Assembly (NCBI RefSeq): GCF_032854445.1
Contig: NW_027017981.1
Location: 106,529 to 170,528 of the forward strand
From: Liolophura sinensis
Taxonomy: Eukaryota; Mollusca; Polyplacophora; Chitonida; Chitonidae
DNA: 64,000 nucleotides
Direction of reading: 5' to 3'
Numbering within the stretch: the first letter of the stretch is position 1; the number at the start of each line of letters is the position of its first letter. The notes under the pieces were generated by a model. It had not been told where the DNA came from. It worked only from the letters and a program-made list of their open reading frames with translations, and did not search any database. The position numbers and the translations under genes are program-made. This document shows, one piece after another, positions 1 through 12,911 of this stretch.

Positions 1-3000
1 GGCTTAGCCCAAAGATTTGACGTCTTCTGGGCTACCGAAGGGCACATAACTTATAGTCAAAAGTTGAATATAGTAATGAGCGGTCGCGATGGTACATAGT
101 ACAGTGTAGCCAATTTCAATTAACAAAAAGACCAGGCAAAAGTGCAAAAGTGGAAAAACTGTTCCAGTGCTGCTGGTAAGAGGCTAATCCGACGTATTTT
201 CTGACGAAAAATCGAATGGTGCAAACCGCGTTGCTCTCCGACCAATACTTTTGGCTGTAGCGACAATTCAAAGATCATTGATGTCATAATCACGTGCCCA
301 GCAACGGCTCTTACTCCATGGAAACCAAGGAAATTTGCAATTTTTCAACTGCTGCCGATGCCTGGCTCAATTCCGCTTCTTTTGGCACCTTATCAATGTG
401 GGCCTGTGGTCAGTTGTACTTTTACAGCAGACTGTATCAAGTACCTTGTGTTTTTTATGTACAAATGGTGTGGTTGTTCTACACGTAGATAAAGACATTG
501 AGATTGTCTTGGACTTAGAAGTAAGACAATTGCTGGGTAAGTTAAATGGGCTTAGCCCAAAGATTTGACATCTTCTGGGCTACCGAAAAGCACATAACTT
601 ATAGTCAATAGTTGAATATAGTAATGACCAGTCGCGCTGGTACATAGTACAGTGTAGCCGATTTCAATTAACAAAAAGACCAGGCAAAAATGCAAAAGTG
701 GAAAAACTGTTCCAGTGTTGCTGGGAAGAAGCTAATCCGACGTATTTTGTGACGAGAAATCGAATGGTGCAAACCGCGTTGCTCTCCGACCAATACTTTT
801 GGCTGTAGCGACAACTGAATGATCATTAATGTCATAACCACTTGCCCAGCAACGGATCTTACTCCATGGAAACCAGAGAAATTTGCAATTTTTCAACTGC
901 TGCCGATGCCTGGCTCAATTCCGCTTCTTTTGGCACCTTATTAATGTGGGCCTGTGGTCAGTTGTACTTTTTACAGCAGACTGTATCAAGTGCCTTGTGT
1001 TTCTTATGTACAAATGGTGTGGTTTTTCTACACGTAGATAAAGACATTGAGATTGTCTTGGACTTAGAAGTAAGACAATTGCTGGGTGAGTTAAATGCGC
1101 CTAGAGAAAAGATTTGAGGTCTTCTGGGCTACCGAAGGGCACATAACTTATAGTCAAAAGTTGAATATAGTAATGACCAGTCGCGATGGTACATAGTACA
1201 GTGTAGCCGGTTTCAATTAACAAAAAGAACAGGCAAAAATGCAAAAGTGGAAAAACTGTTCCAGTGCTGCTGGTAAGAGGCTAATCCGACGTATTTTGTG
1301 ACGAGAAATCGAATGGTGCAAACTGTGTTGCTCTCCGACCAATACTTTTGGCTGTAGCGACAATTGAATGATCATTGATGTCATAATCACGTGCCCAGCA
1401 ACGGCTCTTACTCCATGGAAACCAGGGAAATTTGCAATTTTTCAACAGCTGCCGATGCCTGGCTCAATTCCGCATCTTTTGGCACCTTATTAATGTGGGC
1501 CTGTGGTCAGTTGTACTTTTTACAGCAGACTGTATCAAGTACCTTGTGTTTTTTATGTACAAATGGTGTGGTTTTTCTACAAGTAGATAAAGACATTGAG
1601 ATTGTCTTGGACTTAGAAGTAAGACAATTGCTGGGTGAGTTAAATGGGCTTAGCCCAAAGATTTGACATCTTCTGGGCTACCGAAAAGCACATAACTTAT
1701 AGTCAAAAGTTGAATATAGTAATGACCAGTCGCGATGGTACATAGTACAGTGTAGCCGATTTCAATTAACAAAAAGACCAGGCAAAAATGCAAAAGTGGA
1801 AAAACTGTTCCAGTGTTGCTGGGAAGAGACTAATCCGACGTATTTTGTGACGAGAAATCGAATGGTGCAAACCGCGTTGCTCTCCGACCAATACTTTTGA
1901 CTGTAGCGACAATTCAATGATCATTTATGTCATAACCACTTGCCCAGCAAGGGATCTTACTCCATGGAAACCAGAGAAATTTGCAATTTTTCAACTGCTG
2001 CCGATGCCTGGCTCAATTCCGCTTCTTTTGGCACCTTATTAATGTGGGCCTGTGGTCAGTTGTACTTTTTACAGCAGACTGTATCAAGTACCTTGTGTTT
2101 TTTATGTACAAATGGTGTGGTTTTTCTACACGTAGATAAAGGCATTGAGATTGTCTTGGACTTAGAAGTAAGACAATTGCTGGGTGAGTTAAATGGGCTT
2201 AGCCCAAAGATTTGACGTCTTCTGGGCTACCGAAGGGCACATAACTTATAGTCAAAAGTTGAATATAGTAATGACCAGTCGCGATGGTACATAGTACAGT
2301 GTAGCCGATTTCAATTAACAAAAAGACCAGGCAAAAATGCAAAAGTGGAAAAACTGTTCCAGTGCTGCTGGTAAGAGGCTAATCCGACGTATTTTCTGAC
2401 GAAAAATCGAATGGTGCAAACCGCATTGCTCTCCGACCAATACTTTTGGCTGTAGCGACAATTGAATGATCATTGATGTCATAATCACGTGCCCAGCAAC
2501 GGCTCTTACTCCATGGAGACCAGGGAAATTTGCAATTTTTCAACTGCTGCCGATGTCTGCCTCAATTCCGCATCTTTTGGCACCTTATTAATGTGGGCCT
2601 GTGGTCAGTTGTACTTTTTACAGCAGACTGTATCAAGTACCTTGTGTTTTTTATGTACAAATGGTGTGGTTTTTCTACACGTAGATAAAGACATTGAGAT
2701 TGTCTTGGACTTAGAAGTAAGACAATTGCTGGGTGAGTTAAATGGGCTTAGCCCAAACATTTGGGTCTTCTGGGCTACCGAAGGGCACATAACTTATAGT
2801 CAAAAGTTGAATATAGTAATGACCAGTCGCGATGGTACATAGTACAGTGTAGCCGATTTCAATTAACAAAAAGACCAGGCAAAAATGCAAAAGTGGAAAA
2901 AACTGTTCCAGTGTTGCTGGTAAGATGCTAATCCGACGTATTTTGTGACGAGAAATCTAATGGTGCAAACCGCGTTGCTCTCCGACCAATACTTTTGGCT

Positions 3001-5493
3001 GTAGCGACAATTGAATGATCATTGATGTCATAATCACGTGCCCAGCAACGGCTATTACTCCATGGAAACCAGGAAATTTGCAATATTTTCAACAGGTGCC
3101 GATGCCTGGCTCAATTCCGCTTCTTTGGCACCTTATTAATGTGGGTCTGTGGTCAGTTGTACTTTTTACAGCAGACTGTATCAAGTACCTTGTGATTTTT
3201 ATGTACAAATGGTGTGGTTTTTCTACACGTAGATAAAGACTTTGAGATTGTCTTGGACTTAGAAGTAAGACAATTGCTGGGTGAGTTAAATGGGGTTAGC
3301 CCAAAGATTTGACGTCTTCTGGGCTACCGAAGGGCTCATAACTTATAGTCAAAAGTTGAATATAGTAATGACCAGTCGCGATGGTACATAGTACAGTGTA
3401 GCCGATTTCAATTAACAAAAAGACCAGGCAAAAATGCAAAAGTGGAAAAACTGTTCCAGTGCTGCTGGTAAGAGGCTAATCCGACGTATTTTCTGACGAA
3501 AAATCGAATGGTGCAAACCGCATTGCTCTCCGACCAATACTTTTGGCTGTAGCGACAATTGAATGATCATTGATGTCATAATCACGTGCCCAGCAACGGC
3601 TCTTACTCCATGGAGACCAGGGAAATTTGCAATTTTTCAACTGCTGCCGATGTCTGCCTCAATTCCGCATCTTTTGGCACCTTATTAATGTGGGCCTGTG
3701 GTCAGTTGTACTTTTTACAGCAGACTGTATCAAGTACCTTGTGTTTTTTATGTACAAATGGTGTGGTTTTTCTACACGTAGATAAAGACATTGAGATTGT
3801 CTTGGACTTAGAAGTAAGACAATTGCTGGGTGAGTTAAATGGGCTTAGCCCAAACATTTGAGGTCTTCTGGGCTACCGAAGGGCACATAACTTATAGTCA
3901 AAAGTTGAATATAGTAATGACCAGTCGCGATGGTACATAGTACAGTGTAGCCGATTTCAATTAACAAAAAGACCAGGCAAAAATGCAAAAGTGGAAAAAC
4001 TGTTCCAGTGTTGCTGGTAAGAGGCTAATCCGACGTATTTTGTGACGAGAAATCGAATGGTGCAAACCGCGTTGCTCTCCGACCAATACTTTTGGCTGTA
4101 GCGACAATTGAATGATCATTGATGTCATAATCACGTGCCCAGCAACGGCTATTACTCCATGGAAACCAGAGAAATTTGCAATATTTCAACAGGTGCCGAT
4201 GCCTGGCTCAATTCCGCTTCTTTTGGCACCTTATTAATGTGGGTCTGTGGTCAGTTGTACTTTTTACAGCAGACTGTATCAAGTACCTTGTGATTTTTAT
4301 GTACAAATGGTCTGGTTTTTCTACACGTAGATAAAGACTTTGAGATTGTCTTGGACTTAGAAGTAAGACAATTGCTGGGTGAGTTAAATGGGGTTAGCCC
4401 AAAGATTTGACATCTTCTGGGCTACCGAAAAGCACATAACTTATAGTCAAAAGTTGAATATAGTAATGACCAGTCGCGATGGTACATAGTACACTGTAGC
4501 CGATTTCAATTAACAAAAAGACCAGGCAAAAATGCAAAAGTGGAAAAACTGTTCCAGTGTTGCTGGTAAGAGGCTATTCCGACGTATTTTGTGACGAGAA
4601 ATCGAATGGTGCAAACCGCGTTGCTCTCCGACCAATACTTTTGGCTGTAGCGACAATTGAATGATCATTGATGTCATAATCACGTGCCCATCAACGGATC
4701 TTACTTCATGGAAACCAGGGAAATTTGCAATTTTTCAACTGCTGCCGATGCCTGGCTCAATTCCGCATCTTTTGGCACCTTATTAATGTGGGTCTGTGGT
4801 CAGTTGTACTTTTTACAGCAGACTGTATCAAGTACCTTGTGTTTTTTATGTACAAATGGTGTGGTTTTTCTACACGTAGATAAAGACATTGAGATTGTCT
4901 TGGACTTAGAAGTAAGACAAATTATTGCTGGGTGAGTTAAATGCGCGTAGAGAAAAGATTTGAGGTCTTCTGGGCTACCGAAGGGCACATAACTTATAGT
5001 CAAAAGTTAAATATAGTAATGACCAGTCGCGATGGTACATAGTACAGTGTAGCCGATTTCAATTAACAAAAAGACCAGGCAAAAATGCAAAAGTGGAAAA
5101 ACTATTCCAGTGTTGCTGGGAAGAGGCTAATCCGACGTATTTTGTGACGAGAAGTCGAATGGTGCAAACCGCGTTGCTCTCCGACCAATACTTTTGGCTG
5201 TAGCGACAATTGAATGATCATTGATGTCATAATCACGTGCCCAGCAACGGCTCTTACTCCATGGAAACCAAGGAAATTTGCAATTTTTCAACTGCTGCCG
5301 ATGCCTGGCTCAATTCCGCATCTTTGGCACCTTATTAATGTGGGTCTGTGGTCAGTTGTACTTTTTACAGCAGACTGTATCAAGTACCTTGTGTTTTTTT
5401 ATGTACAAATGGTGTGGTTTTTCTACACGTAGATAAAGGACATTGAGATTGTCTTGGACTTAGAAGTAAGACAATTGCTGGGTGAGTTAAATG
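1..5493 (+). repeat. 10-unit block, copy a (units 1-10)
   Basis: The family order is K-P-N-C-like-C2-Y-C2-Y-W'-mixed. Units 1-7 (1-3841) correspond one to one with units 11-17 of the next block, including rare shared variants such as the aag-for-aac change ('cagcaaggg') in unit 4. Inside it, C2-Y is itself doubled (units 5-6 and 7-8, 2196-4390), a nested dimer. Unit 9 carries a 4-bp insertion near 4921 ('caaattattgctg'). The first seven units carry few indels compared with their partners in copy b. Confidence 0.85.
2489..2842 (+). other. Read-through variant of the plus-strand frame (117 codons)
   Basis: In this C2 copy one base is missing just past the unit boundary ('atttgggtcttc' instead of 'atttgaggtcttc'). 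This removes the usual TGA and carries the frame 26 codons into the next unit. The corresponding copy in the second 10-mer block (unit 15) keeps the stop. It is a single-copy indel, with sequencing error as an alternative. Confidence 0.35.
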
Positions 5494-8000
5494 GGCTTAG
5501 CCCAAAGATTTGACGTCTTCTGGGCTACCGAAGGGCACATAACTTATAGTCAAAAGTTGAATATAGTAATGAGCGGGTCGCGATGGTACATAGTACAGTG
5601 TAGCCAATTTCAATTAACAAAAAGACCAGGCAAAAGTGCAAAAGTGGAAAAAACTGTTCCAGTGCTGCTGGTAAGAGGCTAATCCGACGTATTTTCTGAC
5701 GAAAAATCGAATGGTGCAAACCGCGTTGCTCTCCGACCAATACTTTTGGCTGTAGCGACAATTGAATGATCATTGATGTCATAATCACGTGCCCAGCAAC
5801 GGCTCTTACTCCATGGAAACCAAGGAAATTTGCAATTTTCAACTGCTGCCGATGCCTGTCTCAATTCCGCTTCTTTCGGCACCTTATCAATGTGGGCCTG
5901 TGGTCAGTTGTACTTTTTACAGCAGACTGTATCAAGTACCTGTGTTTTTTTATGTACAAATGGTGTGGTTGTTCTACACGTAGATAAAGACATTGAGATT
6001 GTCTTGGACTTAGAAGTAAGACAATTGCTGGGTAAGTTAAATGGGCTTAGCCCAAAGATTTGACATTTTCTGGGCTACCGAAAAGCACATAACTTATAGT
6101 CAATAGTTGAATATAGTAATGACCAGTCGCGATGGTACATAGTACAGTGTAGCCGATTTCAATTAACAAAAGACCAGGCAAAAATGCAAAAGTGGAAAAA
6201 CTGTTCCAGTGTTGCTGGGAAGAAGCTAATCCGACGTATTTTGTGACGAGAAATCGAATGGTGCAAACCGCGTTGCTCTCCGACCAATACTTTTGGCTGT
6301 AGCGACAATTGAATGATCATTAATGTCATAACCACTTGCCCAGCAACGGATCTTACTCCATGGAAACCAGAGAAATTTGCAATTTTTCAACTGCTGCCGA
6401 TGCCTGGCTCAATTCCGCTTCTTTTGGCACCTTATTAATGTGGGCCTGTGGTCAGTTGTACTTTTTACAGCAGACTGTTATCAAGTGCCTTGTGTTTCTT
6501 ATGTACAAATGGTGTGGTTTTTCTACACGTAGATAAAGACATTGAGGATTGTCTTGGACTTAGAAGTAAGGACAATTGCTGGGTGAGTTAAATGCGCCTA
6601 GAGAAAACATTTGAGGTCTTCTGGGCTACCGAAGGGGCACATAACTTATAGTCAAAAGTTGAATATAGTAATGACCAGTCGCGATGGTACATAGTACAGT
6701 GTAGCCGGTTTCAATTAACAAAAAGACCAGGCAAAAAATGCAAAAGTGGAAAAACTGTTCCAGTGCTGCTGGTAAGAGGCTAATCCGACGTATTTTGTGA
6801 CGAGAAATCGAATGGTGCAAACTGCGTTGCTCTCCGACCAATACTTTTGGCTGTAGCGACAATTGAATGATCATTGATGTCATAATCACGTGCCCAGCAA
6901 CGGCTCTTACTCCATGGAAAACCAGGGAAATTTGCAATTTTCAACAGCTGCCGATGCCTGGCTCAATTCCGCATCTTTTGGCACCTTATTAATGTGGGCC
7001 TGTGGTCAGTTGTACTTTTTACAGCAGACTGTATCAAGTACCTTGTGTTTTTTATGTACAAATGGTGTGGTTTTTCTACACGTAGATAAAGACATTGAGA
7101 TTGTCTTGGACTTAGAAGTAAGACAATTGCTGGGTGAGTTAAATGGGCTTAGCCCAAAGATTTGACATCTTCTGGGCTACCGAAAAGCACATAACTTATA
7201 GTCAAAAGTTGAATATAGTAATGACCAGTCGCGATGGTACATAGTACAGTGTAGCCGATTTCAATTAACAAAAAGACCAGGCAAAAATGCAAAAGTGGAA
7301 AAACTGTTCCAGTGTTGCTGGGAAGAGACTATCCGACGTATTTTGTGACGAGAAATCGAATGGTGCAAACCGCGTTGCTCTCCGACCAATACTTTTGGCT
7401 GTAGCGACAATTGAATGATCATTGATGTCATAACCACTTGCCCAGCAAGGGGATCTTACTCCATGGAAACCAGAGAAATTTGCAATTTTTCAACTGCTGC
7501 CGATGCCTGGCTCAATTCCGCTTCTTTTGGCACCTTATTAATGTGGGCCTGTGGTCAGTTGTACTTTTTACAGCAGACTGTATCAAGTACCTTGTGTTTT
7601 TTATGTACAAATGGTGTGGTTTTTCTACACGTAGATAAAGGCATTGAGATTGTCTTGGACTTAGAAGTAAGACAATTGCTGGGTGAGTAAATGGGCTTAG
7701 CCCAAAGATTTGACGTCTTCTGGGCTACCGAAGGGCACATAACTTATAGTCAAAAGTTGAATATAGTAATGACCAGTCGCGATGGTACATAGTACAGTGT
7801 AGCCGATTTCAATTAACAAAAAGACCAGGCAAAAATGCAAAAGTGGAAAAACTGTTCCAGTGCTGCTGGTAAGAGGCTAATCGACGTATTTTCTGACGAA
7901 AATCGAATGGTGCAAACCGCATTGCTCTCCGACCAATACTTTTGGCTGTAGCGACAATTGAATGATCATTGATGTCATAATCACGTGCCCCAGCAACGGC
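5320..8000. other. Cluster of 1-bp indels (likely sequence error island)
   Basis: About twenty single-base insertions or deletions, mostly in homopolymers, fall in this stretch. Examples are T7 in 'gtgtttttttatg' at 5393, 'aaaggacatt' at 5436, 'gagcgggtcg' at 5572, 'aacaaaagacc' at 6167, 'gaggattgtc' at 6544, 'aaggacaatt' at 6568, 'gaaggggcac' at 6631, 'gagtaaatgg' at 7685 and 'gtgccccagc' at 7985. The homologous block 1-3841 has very few. This explains the broken reading frames here. Confidence 0.7.
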
Positions 8001-9339
8001 TCTTACTCCATGGAGACCAGGGAAATTTGCAATTTTTCAACTGCTGCCGATGTCTGCCTCAATTCCGCATCTTTTGGCACCTTATTAATGTGGGCCTGTG
8101 GTCAGTTGTACTTTTTACAGCAGACTGTATCAAGTACCTTGTGTTTTTTATGTACAAATGGTGTGGTTTTTCTACACGTAGATAAAGACATTGAGATTGT
8201 CTTGGACTTAGAAGTAAGACAATTGCTGGGTGAGTTAAATGGGCTTAGCCCAAACATTTGAGGTCTTCTGGGCTACCGAAGGGCACATAACTTATAGTCA
8301 AAAGTTGAATATAGTAATGACCAGTCGCGATGGTACATAGTACAGTGTAGCCGATTTCAATTAACAAAAAGACCAGGCAAAAATGCAAAAGTGGAAAAAC
8401 TGTTCCAGTGTTGCTGGTAAGATGCTAATCCGACGTATTTTGTGACGAGAAATCGAATGGTGCAAACCGCGTTGCTCTCCGACCAATACTTTTGGCTGTA
8501 GCGACAATTGAATGATCATTGATGTCATAATCACGTGCCCAGCAACGGCTATTACTCCATGGAAACCAGGGAAATTTGCAATATTTCAACAGGTGCCGAT
8601 GCCTGGCTCAATTCCGCATCTTTTGGCACCTTATTAATGTGGGTCTGTGGTCAGTTGTACTTTTTACAGCAGACTGTATCAAGTACCTTGTGATTTTTAT
8701 GTACAAATGGTCTGGTTTTTCTACACGTAGATAAAGACTTTGAGATTGTCTTGGACTTAGAAGTAAGACAATTGCTGGGTGAGTTAAATGGGGTTAGCCC
8801 AAAGATTTGACGTCTTCTGGGCTACCGAAGGGCTCATAACTTATAGTCAAAAGTTGAATATAGTAATGACCAGTCGCGATGGTACATAGTACAGTGTAGC
8901 CGATTTCAATTAACAAAAAGACCAGGCAAAAATGCAAAAGTGGAAAAACTGTTCCAGTGCTGCTGGTAAGAGGCTAATCCGACGTATTTTCTGACGAAAA
9001 ATCGAATGGTGCAAACCGCATTGCTCTCCGACCAATACTTTTGGCTGTAGCGACAATTGAATGATCATTGATGTCATAATCACGTGCCCAGCAACGGCTC
9101 TTACTCCATGGAGACCAGGGAAATTTGCAATTTTTCAACTGCTGCCGATGTCTGCCTCAATTCCGCATCTTTTGGCACCTTATTAATGTGGGCCTGTGGT
9201 CAGTTGTACTTTTTACAGCAGACTGTATCAAGTACCTTGTGTTTTTTATGTACAAATGGTGTGGTTTTTCTACACGTAGATAAAGACATTGAGATTGTCT
9301 TGGACTTAGAAGTAAGACAATTGCTGGGTGAGTTAAATG
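5494..9339 (+). repeat. 10-unit block, copy b, seven units retained (units 11-17)
   Basis: The family order K-P-N-C-like-C2-Y-C2 matches units 1-7 at a displacement of about 5.5 kb, ten units. After unit 17 the correspondence ends. Unit 18 resembles the 5' half of unit 10 instead ('actattccag' with 'agaagtcg'), so the duplication boundary is mosaic. The first five units carry many 1-bp indels not seen in copy a. Confidence 0.85.
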
Positions 9340-12300
9340 GGCTTAGCCCAAACATTTGACGTCTTCTGGGCTACCGAAGGGCACATAACTTATAGTCAAA
9401 AGTTGAATATAGTAATGACCAGTCGCGATGGTACATAGTACAGTGTAGCCGATTTCAATTAACAAAAAGACCAGGCAAAAATGCAAAAGTGGAAAAACTA
9501 TTCCAGTGTTGCTGGGAAGAGGCTAATCCGACGTATTTTGTGACGAGAAGTCGAATGGTGCAAACCGCGTTGCTCTCCGACCAATACTTTTGGCTGTAGC
9601 GACAATTCAATGATCATTGATGTCATAATCACGTGCCCAGCAACGGCTCTTACTCCATGGAAACCAGAGAAATTTGCAATTTTTCAACAGCTGCCGATGC
9701 CTGGCTCAATTCCGCATCTTTTGGCACCTTATTAATGTGGGCCTGTGGTCAGTTGTACTTTTTACAGCAGACTGTATCAAGTACCTTGTGTTTTTTATGT
9801 GCAAATGGTGTGGTTTTTCTACAAGTAGATAAAGACATTGAGATTGTCTTGGACTTAGAAGTAAGACAATTGCTGGGTGAGTTAAATGGGCTTAGCCCAA
9901 AGATTTGACATCTTCTGGGCTACCCAAGGGCACATAACTTATAGTCAAAAGTTGAATATAGTAATGACCAGTCGCGATGGTACATAGTACAGTGTAGCCG
10001 ATTTCAATTAACAAAAAGACCAGGCAAAAATGCAAAAGTGGAAAAACTGTTCCAGTGTTGCTGGTAAGAGGCTAATCCGACGTATTTTGTGACGAGAAAT
10101 CGAATGGTGCAAACCGCGTTGCTCTCCGACCAATACTTTTGGCTGTAGCGACAATTGAATGATCATTGATGTCATAATCACGTGCCCAGCAACGGCTCTT
10201 ACTCCATGGAAACCAGGGAAATTTGCAATATTTCAACAGGTGCCGATGCCTGGCTCAATTCCGCTTCTTTTGGCACCTTATTAATGTGGGTCTGTGGTCA
10301 GTTGTACTTTTTACAGCAGACTGTATCAAGTACCTTGTGTTTTTTATGTACAAATGGTGTGGTTTTTCTACACGTAGATAAAGACATTGAGATTGTCTTG
10401 GACTTAGAAGTAAGACAATTGCTGGGTGAGTTAAATGGGCTTAGCCCAAAGATTTGACGTCTTCTGGGCTACCGAAGGGCACATAACTTATAGTCAAAAG
10501 TTGAATATAGTAATGACCAGTCGCGATGGTACATAGTACAGTCTGGCCGATTTCAATTAACAAAAAGACCAGGCAAAAATGCAAAAGTGGAAAAACTGTT
10601 CCAGTGTTGCTGGTAAGAGGCTAATCCGACGTATTTTGTGACGAGAAATCGAATGGTGCAAACCGCGTTGCTCTCCGACCAATACTTTTGGCTGTAGCGA
10701 CAATTGAATGATCATTGATGTCATAATCACGTGCCCATCAACGGCTCTTACTCCATGGAAACCAGGGAAATTTGCAATTTTTCAACAGCTGCCGATGCCT
10801 GGCTCAATTCCGCATCTTTTGGCACCTTATTAATGTGGGTCTGTGGTCAGTTGTACATTTTACAGCAGACTGTATCAAGTACCTTGTGTTTTTTATGTAC
10901 AAATGGTGTGGTTTTTCTACACGTAGATAAAGACATTGAGATTGTCTTGGACTTAGAAGTAAGACAATTGCTGGGTGAGTTAAATGGGCTTAGCCCAAAG
11001 ATTTGACGTCTTCTGGGCTACCGAAGGGCACATAACTTATAGTCAAAAGTTGAATATAGTAATGACCAGTCGCGATGGTACATAGTACAGTGTAGCCGAT
11101 TTCAATTAACAAAAAGACCAGGCAAAAATGCAAAAGTGGAAAAACTATTCCAGTGTTGCTGGTAAGAGGCTATCCGACGTATTTTGTGACGAGAAATCGA
11201 ATGGTGCAAACCGCGTTGCTCTCCGACCAATACTTTTGGCTGTAGCGACAATTGAATGATCATTGATGTCATAATCACGTGCCCAGCAACGGCTCTTACT
11301 CCATGGAAACCAAGGAAATTTGAAATTTTTCAACAGTTGCCGATGCCTGGCTCAATTCCGCTTTTTTTGGCACCTTATTAATGTGGGCCTGTGGTCAGTT
11401 GTACTTTTTACAGCAGACTGTATCAAGTACCTTGTGTTTTTTATGTACAAATGGTGTGGTTTTTCTACACGTAGATAAAGACATTGAGATTGTCTTGGAC
11501 TTAGAAGTAAGACAATTGCTGGGTGAGTTAAATGGGCTTAGCCAAAAGATTTGATGTCTTCTTGGCTACCGAAGGGCACATAACTTATAGTCAAAAGTTG
11601 AATATAGTAATGACCAGTCGCGATGGTACATAGTACAGTGTAGCCGATTTCAATTAACAAAAAGACCAGGCAAAAATGCAAAAGTGGAAAAACTGTTCCA
11701 GTGTTGCTGGTAAAAGGCTATTCCGACGTATTTTGTAACGAGAAATCGAATGGTGCAAACCGCGTTGCTCTCCGACCAATACTTTTGGCTGTAGCGACAA
11801 TTGAATGATCATTGATGTCATAATCACGTGCCCAGCAACGGATCTTACTCCATGGAAACCAGGGAAATTTGCAATTTTTCAACTGCTGCCGATGCCTGGC
11901 TCAATTCCACATCTTTTGGCACCTTATTAATGTGGGTCTGTGGTCAGTTGTACTTTTTACAGTAGACTGTATCAAGTACCTTGTGTTTTTTATGTACAAA
12001 TGGTCTGGTTTTTCTACACGTAGATAAAGACATTGAGATTGTCTTGGACTTAGAAGTAAGACAATTGCTGGGTGAGTTAAATGGGCTTAGCTCAAAGATT
12101 TGAGGTCTTCTGGGCTACCGAAGGGCACATAACTTATAGTCAAAAGTTGAATATAGTAATGACCAGTCGCGATGGTACATAGTACAGTGTAGCCGATTTC
12201 AATTAACAAAAAGACCAGGCAAAAATGCAAAAGTGGAAAAACTGTTCCAGTTCTGCTGGTAAGAGGCTAATCCGACGTATTTTGTGACGAGAAATCGAAT

Positions 12301-12630
12301 GGTGCAAACCGCGTTGCTCTCCGACCAATACTTTTGGCTGTAGCGACAATTGAATGATCATTGATGTCATAATCAGGTGCCCAGCAACGGCTCTTACTCC
12401 ATGGAAACCAGGGAAATTTGCAATTATTCAACAGTTGCCGATGCCTGGCTCAATTCCGCTTCTTTTGGCACCTTATTAATGTGGGCCTGTGGTTAGTTGT
12501 ACTTTTTACAGCAGACTGTATCAAGTACCTTGTGTTTTTTATGTACAAATGGTGTGGTTTTTCTACACGTAGATAAAGACATTGAGATTGTCTTGGACTT
12601 AGAAGTAAGACAATTGCTGGGTGAGTTAAA

Positions 12631-12643
12631 TGGGCTTAGCCCA
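12631..12643. repeat. Perfect 6-bp inverted repeat at the unit boundary
   Basis: TGGGCT-T-AGCCCA can form a 6-bp stem around a single central T. It marks the phase used here for unit starts. In P, Q, R and D-type junctions this site is replaced by gcgcctagag, gcgtgtagag or gcgcgtagag, which destroys the symmetry, so units alternate between palindromic and non-palindromic boundaries. Confidence 0.75.
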
Positions 12644-12655
12644 AAGATTTGACGT

Positions 12656-12672
12656 CTTCTGGGCTACCGAAG
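12656..12672. repeat. Bulged hairpin next to the unit boundary
   Basis: CTTC pairs with GAAG and GG with CC around a GCTA loop, with one unpaired T, giving six base pairs in all. Units with 'gaaaagcac' or 'cccaagggc' in place of 'cgaagggc' weaken the outer stem. The element is short and may be coincidental. Confidence 0.4.
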
Positions 12673-12723
12673 GGCACATAACTTATAGTCAAAAGTTGAA
12701 TATAGTAATGACCAGTCGCGATG

Positions 12724-12734
12724 GTACATAGTAC
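12724..12734. repeat. GTAC-ATA-GTAC inverted repeat
   Basis: Two GTAC palindromes flank ATA, and the whole is present in essentially every copy. It makes a 4-bp stem only. It is conserved along with the surrounding sequence, so conservation alone does not indicate function. Confidence 0.4.
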
Positions 12735-12807
12735 AGTGTAGCCGATTTCAATTAACAAAAAGACCAGGCAAAAATGCAAAAGTGGAAAAACTGTTCCAGT
12801 GTTGCTG

Positions 12808-12813
12808 GTAAGA
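12808..12813 (+). other. Donor-like GTAAGA in the 5' half of the monomer
   Basis: GCTG|GTAAGA fits the U1-type 5' splice-site consensus. P and Q copies read 'gggaagaagc' here, which removes the GT, so the site is family-specific. It is reported only as a sequence match. Confidence 0.2.
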
Positions 12814-12901
12814 GGCTAATCCGACGTATTTTGTGACGAGAAATCGAATGGTGCAAACCGCGTTGCTCTCCGACCAATACTTTTGGCTGTAGCGACAATT
12901 G

Positions 12902-12911
12902 AATGATCATT
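12902..12911. promoter_or_regulatory. AATGATCATT perfect palindrome
   Basis: This 10-bp perfect palindrome is present in nearly all copies. In copies reading 'ttcaatgatcattga' (for example near 9610 and 28820) or 'tgaatgatcattca' (Y copies near 33210, 34309, 37602) the symmetry extends to 14 bp in two different ways. A homeodomain or other dimeric DNA-binding protein could recognise it, but that is inference only. Confidence 0.45.

Noticed and set aside
294-488. Individual protein-coding genes for each open frame
   Set aside because: Frames are copies of one satellite, use GTG/TTG, are often broken, vary mainly at amino-acid-changing sites and match no family I know.
3291-3304. Telomere-like 'ggggttag' at Y-type unit ends
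   Set aside because: It occurs once per unit as a variant of the boundary and is never tandem.
5525-5842. Minus-strand ORFs of 60-105 codons in the 5-8 kb and 26-27 kb stretches
   Set aside because: They are created by local 1-bp indels and are absent from the clean homologous copies.
12633-12800. TATA-type promoter near 'cttatagtc' and 'gaatatagtaa'
   Set aside because: Neither is a good TATAAA match and no initiator or downstream element is evident.
12735-12830. Pol III internal promoter or tRNA/5S-derived monomer ('ggtttcaatta' as B box, T6 as terminator)
   Set aside because: The B-box resemblance holds only in N copies and lacks the TTCGA core, there is no matching A box, and no tRNA or 5S fold is visible.
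12840-12870. CENP-B box on the minus strand ('attcgatttctcgtc')
   Set aside because: Only the TTCG part fits. The required downstream A and CGGG are absent.
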